64,000 nucleotides of DNA from Gammaproteobacteria bacterium (GTDB taxonomy: Bacteria; Pseudomonadota; Gammaproteobacteria; JADZEE01): positions 32,982 to 96,981 of the forward strand of contig JADZEE010000051.1 of assembly GCA_020850735.1 (NCBI GenBank). Reading direction: 5' to 3'. The notes below the pieces were generated by a model. That model had not been told where the DNA came from. It saw only the letters and a program-made list of their open reading frames with translations, and did not search any database. Position numbers and translations under genes: made by a program. Position 1 is the first letter of the stretch, and each line of letters begins with the position of its first letter. Below, piece after piece: positions 41,536-48,501 of the stretch.

Positions 41536-42882
41536 TCAGCGGGGCTTGGGTCGTTCGTCCCGTACCCGCACCGCTTTGCCCTCGAAGCGGGGGATCGAAC
41601 CCGGTTCGCGGACCAGAACCTCGCAGCGCACACCGACCATGGCCTTGACGTGGTGGCCCACGCTGCGGCCGATGGCGGCGTAGTCCCCGGTGGCGGTCGC
41701 ATCGGCCCGCGCTTCGACCTCGATGGCGAGGGTGTCGAGCGTGCCTTCGCGACGGACCACCAGTTGGTAGTGCGGGGCGATGCCCGGCAGACCGACGAGC
41801 ACGGCTTCGATCTGCGAGGGGTAGACGTTCACACCGCGGATGATGAGCATGTCGTCGTTACGCCCGGTCACGCGCCGGATCCGCACGTGGGTGCGACCGC
41901 AGTCGCAGCGCGCGCGTGTCAGCCGGGTGATGTCGCGGGTACGGTAGCGCACCAGCGGCATGCCCTCCTTGCTGAGCGTGGTGATGACCAGCTCACCGGT
42001 CGCTTCGGGCGGCAGCGGCGTACCGGCGTCGGGATCGATGATCTCGAACAGGAAATGATCTTCCCAGCCATGCAGCCCGTCGCGCATCTCGGCACACTCC
42101 ATGGCGACGCCCGGCCCCATGATTTCCGACAACCCGTAGCTGTCGCAGGCACGCAGGCCCAGCCGCGCGTCGAGCTCAGCGCGCATCGCCTCGCTCCAGG
42201 GTTCGCCGCCGAGCACGCCGACACGCAGGCTGCCCCGGCTCAGGTCGATGCCTTCGCGTGCGGCGACGTCGGCGATGGTCAGCGCGTAGGAGGGTGTGGC
42301 GCACAGCACGTTCGCGCCGAGATCCCGCAACAACATCAGCTGCCGTTCGGTGTTGCCGCCGGACACCGGCACGACGGTGCAGCCGAGCCGCTCGGCGCCG
42401 TCGTGGATGCCGAGGCCGCCGGTGAACAGCCCGTAATTCAGGGCATTGTGGACGACGTCGCCGCGCCGCGCGCCGGCGCAGGCGAGTGAACGGGCCATGA
42501 GATCCGCCCACACGTCCAGATCCCCGGCGGTGTAGCCGACCACCGTCGGTTTGCCGGTCGTTCCCGAGGAGGCGTGCAGGCGCACGATGCGATCGCGCGG
42601 TACCGCGAACAGCCCGAAGGGATAGTTGCGCCGCAGGTCGTCCTTGTAGGTGAACGGAAAACGGGCCAGATCGGGCAGTGCGCGATAGGAGTCCGGTGTG
42701 ACGCCGGCTTCGGCGAAACGCTGCCGGTACAACGGCACGTTGTTCCAGGCGTGCGCGAGGACATGGCCGAGACGCTGGTGCTGCAGCCGTTCGATGCCGG
42801 TGCGCGACAGCGTTTCGAGCTCCGGCGCGAACATTCGGGCAGCGCCATCTACGTCGACAGTCGGTGAGGGCGCGGCGTTCAC
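41536..42882 (-). CDS. padJ: Phenylacetate-CoA ligase (PaaK/PadJ type)
   Basis: AMP-forming aryl-CoA ligase that activates phenylacetate with ATP and CoA. The size (448 aa from the GTG at 42882, or 432 aa from the ATG at 42834) belongs to the PaaK family, not the longer benzoate-CoA ligases. Motifs: ATP-binding SSGTTGKPTVVGYT, SYGLSEIMGPGVAMEC and RTHVRIRRVTGRNDDMLIIRGVNVYPSQIE (the C-terminal hinge, given in two parts in the family). No strong ribosome site precedes either start; the longer frame would begin inside repeat copy C. It follows the PadB-like gene, so conversion of phenylacetate to phenylglyoxylate is the likely route. Confidence 0.85.
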   Translation of the reverse strand: MNAAPSPTVDVDGAARMFAPELETLSRTGIERLQHQRLGHVLAHAWNNVPLYRQRFAEAGVTPDSYRALPDLARFPFTYKDDLRRNYPFGLFAVPRDRIVRLHASSGTTGKPTVVGYTAGDLDVWADLMARSLACAGARRGDVVHNALNYGLFTGGLGIHDGAERLGCTVVPVSGGNTERQLMLLRDLGANVLCATPSYALTIADVAAREGIDLSRGSLRVGVLGGEPWSEAMRAELDARLGLRACDSYGLSEIMGPGVAMECAEMRDGLHGWEDHFLFEIIDPDAGTPLPPEATGELVITTLSKEGMPLVRYRTRDITRLTRARCDCGRTHVRIRRVTGRNDDMLIIRGVNVYPSQIEAVLVGLPGIAPHYQLVVRREGTLDTLAIEVEARADATATGDYAAIGRSVGHHVKAMVGVRCEVLVREPGSIPRFEGKAVRVRDERPKPR

Positions 42883-42891
42883 GGGTCTGGT

Positions 42892-43080
42892 CTCAGAGCT
42901 TGTGAAACATTCGCCCGGCGTAGCGAGACGGTTCCCGGGCGTTCCTGGCCAGGCGGGGGGGTGCACAAAATCGCGCGCGTAGCGGGCCCTGCGTAAACGA
43001 TTTTTAGGGCCCCCGCAACGCGGCCAGGGGCGTCCAGGAGCCGTCGCAGCAGGCGCGGTGATGGTTTCACAAACTCTCAG
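42892..43080 (-). repeat. Dispersed MITE-like element, copy C
   Basis: Third copy, the longest at about 189 bp. Terminal inverted repeats: CTCAGAGCTTGTGAAACAT at the left and, on the minus strand from the right, CTGAGAGTTTGTGAAACC. It occupies the gap between the PadB-like gene and the ligase gene, in the same orientation as the other copies relative to the flanking genes. The TGA stop of the PadB-like gene again falls within the terminal repeat. Confidence 0.85.
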
Positions 43081-45845
43081 TCCAGCCTGCGCACGGCGAC
43101 CCGGGTGATGTCGGCGCTCGAACCGGTCGCGTCGGTCAGCTCGAGCAGCATGGGCGTGAGCGGGTTCAGGCTGGGCTGGCCGAAGTCCTTGGCGACGGGC
43201 GTCGCCCAGTGATCGAACTGGCCCACGGCGACCAGCGTGTCGGGGCGGATACCCTGGCGCAGTACCAGGCGGCCCCGGCTCGCGCCCAGCGGTGAATGGA
43301 CCTCGACGCGTTCACCGTCGCGCAGGCCGAGCTCGGCGGCGCGGGTTGCATTCATGATCACGCCGTCGTGGCCGGCGACGTTGCCGGCCACCTCACGCAT
43401 GAGCTGGATCGCGACGTTGCCGCCCCAGGAGTACTGCATGCTGCGGGTGGTGAGCAGCCAGAACGGGTAGGCGTCCATGTCGGCGTCGAAGTGTTTGGCG
43501 AGCACGCTCGTCCAAAGGCCCGGATAGTCCTTCCAGACCGGCAGGGGCTCATAGTCCTCGAGCTGCCGGTCCCACCAGTGATGACCGTGTTCATGCAGGC
43601 GCCGGCCGAGCTCGACGCCGACGCGGCGCAGGCGTTCCTGGTAGGGTAGCTCAAAGCGCAGGCCCTGATCGACGAGGCGCGGGTACAGGTACCACTGCAG
43701 GCGCGGAAACGGCTCGGTGCGGAAACCGTTCACGCGGTACCAGTCCAGGCCATCGCGCGCCGAACCGCCGGTCAACTCGGCGCTCGCGGCGCGGCACACG
43801 GCGTCCCAGATGTCGTCGACCGCGTGCACGTCTTTCTCGGCGAGCGAGTAGTCCCAGTCCGGGCCCTTCAGCGGCAGGCCGGCGGCGCCGCGGTTGATGG
43901 CGGCGTTGTAGGCCTCCAGCAGCCCGGTGCGGCGCGCCAGCTCGGTCGCGATCCAGGTGAAGTCGCGCGCCTCGCCGCGTGGCGCGACCACCGGCTGGCG
44001 CAGCGCGAAGCCATGGTGCTCCCAGAACTGCTCGACGAACTTGGTCGCACCGATGCGGATGAGCTGGGTGCCCTCGAGATCCGTGCAGTCCGGCAGCAGC
44101 AGATCGGCTACGTGGTTGGTCTCGTCGCGGGTGAACGCGAACGCCACCACGAAGGGAAAGCGCGCCATCGTCTCGCTCAGTGCGGCGGTGTCCCAGAAGG
44201 AGATCGCCGGATTGGTGCGATAGACGAACCACACGTCCGGCGGATCGGCCTTGGGAATGCCTTCGGGTGCGCGGCCCTGCAGGTTCATCCAGGCGAGGTG
44301 CGTCGGTCCGAGCGCCTGGCTCCAGGCCGAGTTCGCCACCAGCGGCACCAGCGTCCGGTGCGCGTGCCGCGATTCCGGCTGTACCAGCCAGTGCTCGCGG
44401 TCGGTCGGGTTGAGCGGATAGGCCATGAACCCGTCGGGCCCGGGCTGAACGCTCGCGAGACGCTCGGTGGCAGGGCGGTTCAGACGTACGGTCGTGCCCA
44501 GCGTGCCGCCGGGGACCTCCAGTGCGCCGATCAGCGTCGTGAGCACGGTGCGCGCCCAGCAGCAGTCGTAACCACCCCAGCCGTTGTTGACCGTCTTGCC
44601 CAGCGTCACCGCGGCCGGCCGCAGTGGCAGCTCCCGGCCGTCGATCTCCACGGTTGCCCCGACGCGGGCGTGTGCCAGGAACTCGCCGGCGATACGGCGG
44701 ATGGTCGCCGCCGGCACGTCGCAGATCGCGGCCGCCCACTCGGGCGTATAGGCCGCCATGTGCGCACACAATCGCATCCAGGCCGTTTGCGCCTCGACCC
44801 GTTCGTGCTGCCACAGGTCGTCGTCCGCCCCGACTTCCACGGCCCCGGCGACCGTGAAGCTGCCGTCGAGCGCGGGCTCGATTCCGGGCGTGTCGAAAGC
44901 GACCGCGCAGCCGCTGCGCGTGTCCCACACCAATGGCTTGCGTGTATCCGGCGTGCGCAGGTACCAGCCCTGCGGACCGATCAGGTAGGGTGAGGCGGTA
45001 TGATCGCGCAGGAACGGCAGGTCGAGCCGGTCGAGACCGTGTTCGTGCACGAGTACGTGGATGAGCGCGAACATGAACGCGGGATCGGTCTTGGGCTTGA
45101 TCGGGATCCACTCGTCCGCGCCGGCGCCGGACACCGACAGGTGCGGCTCGATCTGCACGCGATGCATACCGCGGGCGCGGGCGTCGGCATGCCGGCGTAC
45201 ACCGCACACGCCGCCGGACGCGTCGACGTTGGCACCGAACTGGAGCACGTAGTCGGTGTGCGGGGTGTCCGGCGAGACCGTGAACGCACGATGCCAGAAC
45301 TCGCCGTACAGGTGCTCGGAGTGGTAGCACTTGACGCCCTGGCCGCTGCCGAGGCTCATGTCGATCGGGCCCCAGGCGGCGAGGAACGCCGGCAGCGTGC
45401 CCATGTAGGCCATGGGCGTGCCGCCGCCGCCGAAGCTCGCGGCGACGCGCGGATAGCCATGCGCGTCGCGCAGCCCGGCCGCACGGACGGCTTCGAGCTT
45501 CGCGGCGATGAGACCCAGCGCCTCGTCCCAGGACACGGGCACGAAGCCCGGATCCTCGTCGCGACCCTTGCGGGGGTTGGTGCGGCGCATGGGCGTGAGC
45601 ACGCGGTTCGGGTGGTAGGTCTTCTGCACCAGACCGTAGGCCTTGACGCATACGCGGCCGGCACCGGGATGCACCTCGGCGGCGGCGAAGTTCGGTTCGA
45701 CGCGTGCGGCGACGCCGTCCTGGACGGCTACCCGGAGCAGATCGGGGCCGGCGACGCACTGGTAACAGTAGGTCGGAACCGTCCGCCGCTCCGGCGCAGC
45801 GGCGCGATCGGCGGGCGGATCAGTTTTTTCGACGGACTCGGACAT
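43077..45845 (-). CDS. padB: Molybdopterin oxidoreductase, phenylacetyl-CoA:acceptor oxidoreductase large subunit-like (PadB)
   Basis: DMSO-reductase-family enzyme of 922 aa, the size of the large subunit of phenylacetyl-CoA:acceptor oxidoreductase, which oxidises phenylacetyl-CoA at the alpha carbon. No Tat signal is seen. The N-terminal cluster motif is CYQCVAGPD...GRVCVKAYG: the third expected cysteine is absent, leaving Cys-x2-Cys and a later Cys (an Asp is nearby). Domains follow the usual MoCo pattern, with the C-terminal molybdopterin-binding fold (about 800-915) at NATRAAELGLRDGERVEV. PadC and PadD partners are missing from the window. The neighbouring ligase supports the assignment; another hydroxylase role remains possible. 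Confidence 0.78.
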   Translation of the reverse strand: MSESVEKTDPPADRAAAPERRTVPTYCYQCVAGPDLLRVAVQDGVAARVEPNFAAAEVHPGAGRVCVKAYGLVQKTYHPNRVLTPMRRTNPRKGRDEDPGFVPVSWDEALGLIAAKLEAVRAAGLRDAHGYPRVAASFGGGGTPMAYMGTLPAFLAAWGPIDMSLGSGQGVKCYHSEHLYGEFWHRAFTVSPDTPHTDYVLQFGANVDASGGVCGVRRHADARARGMHRVQIEPHLSVSGAGADEWIPIKPKTDPAFMFALIHVLVHEHGLDRLDLPFLRDHTASPYLIGPQGWYLRTPDTRKPLVWDTRSGCAVAFDTPGIEPALDGSFTVAGAVEVGADDDLWQHERVEAQTAWMRLCAHMAAYTPEWAAAICDVPAATIRRIAGEFLAHARVGATVEIDGRELPLRPAAVTLGKTVNNGWGGYDCCWARTVLTTLIGALEVPGGTLGTTVRLNRPATERLASVQPGPDGFMAYPLNPTDREHWLVQPESRHAHRTLVPLVANSAWSQALGPTHLAWMNLQGRAPEGIPKADPPDVWFVYRTNPAISFWDTAALSETMARFPFVVAFAFTRDETNHVADLLLPDCTDLEGTQLIRIGATKFVEQFWEHHGFALRQPVVAPRGEARDFTWIATELARRTGLLEAYNAAINRGAAGLPLKGPDWDYSLAEKDVHAVDDIWDAVCRAASAELTGGSARDGLDWYRVNGFRTEPFPRLQWYLYPRLVDQGLRFELPYQERLRRVGVELGRRLHEHGHHWWDRQLEDYEPLPVWKDYPGLWTSVLAKHFDADMDAYPFWLLTTRSMQYSWGGNVAIQLMREVAGNVAGHDGVIMNATRAAELGLRDGERVEVHSPLGASRGRLVLRQGIRPDTLVAVGQFDHWATPVAKDFGQPSLNPLTPMLLELTDATGSSADITRVAVRRLD

Positions 45846-45937
45846 GGGCGTAGCGTAACTCCTGCAGCCGATGACGGACGGGCTGACACCCTAATGTGAT
45901 ACAAAATAAAGCATCCTCTCATAGATTTCGCAACACA

Positions 45938-45951
45938 TTGATCCAGGTCAA
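45938..45951. promoter_or_regulatory. FNR/ANR-type box between padB-like and VOC genes
   Basis: TTGATCCAGGTCAA differs from the perfect FNR box (TTGAT-N4-ATCAA) at one position. It lies in the 181-bp divergent region, 93 bp upstream of the PadB-like start and 76 bp upstream of the VOC gene. On the minus strand a TTTATT at about 45905-45910 sits at -10 distance for a -41.5 activator site. Confidence 0.6.
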
Positions 45952-46026
45952 CGCCGCCGGCGACGGTCTGAGCGGCAATGCGGGGTCGTCGAATCAGCCG
46001 TCCATCGCAAAGGAAAGGTACGCGTC

Positions 46027-46446
46027 ATGCGAGTAAACAAAATCGATCATATCTGTATCGCGGTGCGCGATCTCGATCAGGCGCGCAGGATCTGGGAGCC
46101 GCTCCTCGGCAAGGACGGCCCGGATGACGCTTACGTCGACGAGCCGGAGAAGATCAGGGTTGCCCGCTACTGGATCGGCGAAGTGGGTTTCGAGCTGATG
46201 GAGTCCACCACGCCCGACGGCGAGGTGGCGAAATTCATCGACAAGCGTGGCGAGGGCGTGATGCTCGTGAGCTTCAATGTCGACGACACCCGGGCAGCCA
46301 TGGCGGAGGCGAAGACCAAGGGTTACTCGTTCATCGGCGGCGCGCGCCCGTTCCGTGACTGCGAATTTGCCTTCATACCGCCCCGGCAGATGAACGGTGT
46401 GCTGCTCGAACTCATCGACTACAAGTGGAAGGAATTCGAGCGCTGA
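46027..46446 (+). CDS. VOC (glyoxalase/methylmalonyl-CoA epimerase-like) protein
   Basis: A 139-residue metal-binding protein of the vicinal-oxygen-chelate superfamily. It starts KIDHICIAVRDLDQARRIWEPLLG, the first beta-alpha-beta module, with the metal His in DHICIAV. The second module (MLVSFNVDDTRAAMAEAKTKG ... LLELIDYKW) supplies the Glu ligand. Closest in pattern to methylmalonyl-CoA epimerase. The substrate could be a 2-acyl-CoA or a CoA thioester from aromatic breakdown. Divergent from the PadB-like gene with a shared FNR box; AGGAAAGG is the ribosome site. Confidence 0.8.
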   Translation: MRVNKIDHICIAVRDLDQARRIWEPLLGKDGPDDAYVDEPEKIRVARYWIGEVGFELMESTTPDGEVAKFIDKRGEGVMLVSFNVDDTRAAMAEAKTKGYSFIGGARPFRDCEFAFIPPRQMNGVLLELIDYKWKEFER

Positions 46447-46556
46447 GATCGGCGCGCGCGTGCCCCGCAGACGGGAGCGCGCGGCATCCGGTGACTGAAT
46501 CGCGCGCGGCTTGCTATGCTATGTCGCCCCGGGGGGCTTCGGGAGTGAGCCGGGCA

Positions 46557-46570
46557 TTGATGATAATCAA
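46557..46570. promoter_or_regulatory. FNR/ANR-type box and -10 upstream of cytochrome c gene
   Basis: TTGATGATAATCAA is a perfect TTGAT-N4-ATCAA box centred at 46563.5. TACACT at 46594-46599 is at -10 position if transcription starts near 46605, so the box is at -41.5, standard for class II activation. The cytochrome gene starts at 46630. Confidence 0.72.
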
Positions 46571-46629
46571 GGGCTCCGCGCCCGCCCGCCGGTTACACTT
46601 TGACCGAACTATTCTTACGGAGCAACCAC

Positions 46630-46935
46630 ATGAAGAGCCCGATGATCCTGTCCGCCGCACTCGTCCTGACCTTCGCTGCGACCGGCGCCAGCGCCGGCGA
46701 CGCCGCGGCCGGCAAGGCCAAGGCGGCGGTGTGCGCCGCCTGTCACGGCGCGGACGGCCATAGCAGCAACGACCTGTGGCCGAGCTTGGCCGGGCAGAAG
46801 GAAGGCTACCTGAAGAAACAGGTCAAAGCCTTCCGCGATGGTAGCCGCACGGACCCGATGATGAGCCCGATGGCCAAGCCGCTCAGCGATGCGGACATCG
46901 ACAATCTGGCGGCGTACTTCGCGAGCCTGAAATAA
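46630..46935 (+). CDS. Small periplasmic c-type cytochrome (c553-like)
   Basis: A 101-residue mono-heme cytochrome. The ATG at 46630 follows GGAG, and the signal peptide ends at about residue 22 (GASAGDA). Heme-binding CAACH is at 35-39, and a likely axial Met lies in [12 protein letters not shown] near the C-terminus, followed by the amphipathic [16 protein letters not shown] helix. Acts as a soluble electron carrier between respiratory complexes, perhaps to nitrite, peroxide or oxygen reductases. An FNR box at -41.5 predicts induction under low oxygen. It stands upstream of heme A synthase. Confidence 0.9.
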   Translation: MKSPMILSAALVLTFAATGASAGDAAAGKAKAAVCAACHGADGHSSNDLWPSLAGQKEGYLKKQVKAFRDGSRTDPMMSPMAKPLSDADIDNLAAYFASLK

Positions 46936-47001
46936 TTCCCGCCGGCGATCCGCGCCCGGCCGGCGACCGCCGGCCGGGCACCGGATCGCAGCCCGGCGCA
47001 C

Positions 47002-48090
47002 GTGCCCGCTTTCGGATCTGTGCCCGTGCCTGCCACCGTCCCCGACCAGCCGCTCGCCGCCGCGCGCCGGCGGCCTCGCCGCGCCATCGCGGCGTGGCTG
47101 CTGTTGTGCTGCGCCATGGTGTTCGTGATGGTGGTGCTCGGCGGCGTCACCCGCCTTACCCATTCCGGCCTGTCGATGGTCGAGTGGAAACCACTCACCG
47201 GCTGGTTGCCGCCGCTCGACGCGGCCGAGTGGCAACGCACCTTCGAGCAATACCAGCATTACCCCGAGTTCCAGCAGCTCAACCGCCACATGAGCGTGAC
47301 CGAGTTCAAGGGCATCTTCTGGCTGGAGTTCATCCACCGCGTATGGGGGCGCACGATCGGCCTGGTGTTCCTGCTGCCCCTGCTCGGGTTCGCCTTCGCC
47401 GGGGCTCTGGACCGCACTCTGCTGTTGCGTCTGGGGGCGTTGTTCGTGCTCGGCGGCATGCAGGGTGTGCTCGGCTGGTACATGGTGATGAGCGGCCTGG
47501 TCGATCGACCGGACGTCAGCGCGCAGCGACTCGCCGCGCATCTGGGCCTCGCGTTTCTCCTGTACGGCTATATGCTCTGGATCGCGCTCGGGCTGCTGTT
47601 CGCGGGTGACGCGCCGGCGGCTTCGGCGCGGTTGCGCGGCGCGGCGGTGGCCGTGTTCGCGCTGGTGTGCGTGACGGTGCTGTCGGGCGCACTCGTGGCC
47701 GGCACCGACGCCGGCTACGCCTACAACACCTTTCCGCTGATGGCGGGCCGGCTGGTGCCGGATCACTACCTCGCCATGCAACCACTCGGGCGAAATTTTT
47801 TCGAAAACATCGCCACCGTGCAGTTCAACCATCGCGTTCTCGCGCTCACCAGCGCTGCACTCGTGCTGGCGCTGTGCGTTGCCGGTCGCACGGTGAGCGC
47901 GCGGCGCCTGCGTTACGCCCTGTACGCCTTCGGCGCCGCCGCGCTGGTGCAACTGAGCCTGGGCATCGCCACACTGCTGCTGGTGGTACCGGTAGCGCTC
48001 GCGGCGGCCCACCAGGCGGGCGGTCTGCTGCTGGTCACGGCCGGTGTCTGGGTGCTGTTCGAGTCCTTTCACGGCGCCACGCACGGCTGA
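47002..48090 (+). CDS. ctaA: Heme A synthase (CtaA/COX15 type)
   Basis: Oxidises the C8 methyl of heme O to make heme A for aa3-type oxidases. A 362-residue membrane protein with eight helices. Seen: GGVTRLTHSGLSMVEWKPLTG, FIHRVWGR, LAAHLGLAFLLYGYM and FNHRVLAL, which contain the four conserved heme-ligand histidines. The WKPLTGWLPPLDAAEWQRTFEQY stretch is the COX15-type (alphaproteobacterial/mitochondrial) variant rather than the Bacillus type, yet this sequence also occurs in other proteobacteria. GTG start at 47002, no clear ribosome site; 9 bp separate it from the small membrane protein gene. Confidence 0.93.
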   Translation: MPAFGSVPVPATVPDQPLAAARRRPRRAIAAWLLLCCAMVFVMVVLGGVTRLTHSGLSMVEWKPLTGWLPPLDAAEWQRTFEQYQHYPEFQQLNRHMSVTEFKGIFWLEFIHRVWGRTIGLVFLLPLLGFAFAGALDRTLLLRLGALFVLGGMQGVLGWYMVMSGLVDRPDVSAQRLAAHLGLAFLLYGYMLWIALGLLFAGDAPAASARLRGAAVAVFALVCVTVLSGALVAGTDAGYAYNTFPLMAGRLVPDHYLAMQPLGRNFFENIATVQFNHRVLALTSAALVLALCVAGRTVSARRLRYALYAFGAAALVQLSLGIATLLLVVPVALAAAHQAGGLLLVTAGVWVLFESFHGATHG

Positions 48091-48099
48091 GACCGATCG

Positions 48100-48279
48100 A
48101 TGGAAATCGTCTGGTTCACGGCCACCGCGGTCATCCTGTACGTCGTTTCCGACTGGCTGCTGCAGCGCCTGGAGCTGCGCGCGGGACGCCGTTTCGCGCA
48201 GCGCTCGCTGGTGTTTTTTGCGATCCTGCTGGTGCTCGCCCTGGTTTCATTCACGATCCTGCGGCGCGTGCTGGGCTGA
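48100..48279 (+). CDS. Small two-helix membrane protein
   Basis: A 59-residue open frame starting 9 bp after heme A synthase, shorter than most gene-finding cut-offs. Translation gives two hydrophobic segments, about 2-17 (EIVWFTATAVILYVVSDW) and 37-53 (SLVFFAILLVLALVSFTI), joined by a basic loop, QRLELRAGRRFAQR. Position right behind ctaA suggests a link to cytochrome oxidase biogenesis. I do not recognise the family. It could be spurious, but the composition of a true membrane protein argues otherwise. Confidence 0.6.
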   Translation: MEIVWFTATAVILYVVSDWLLQRLELRAGRRFAQRSLVFFAILLVLALVSFTILRRVLG

Positions 48280-48501
48280 GGCGGCCCGTGCGGCCCGGGC
48301 CGGGCGGCCGGTGCCGGGAATGATCGCGGGCGCACCCGCCGGGGGGTGCCCGCCGCCACGTGTGATGGTTCGTGGCACGCCCCCCCCGGGGCCGTGCTAG
48401 CATGACCGTGGCTCCCGATCGGTGCCGAACCCGCGGGTGGTTCGGCGGGCGCCGCCATGACAGCCCCCGGTGATTGCAGACGACGCAGCGGAGACGATTG
48501 G

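Noticed and set aside
48373..48390. Possible sigma-54 promoter upstream of acxA (TGGCAC).
   Set aside because: The -12 element (TTGC) is absent at the required spacing; only C and G follow.
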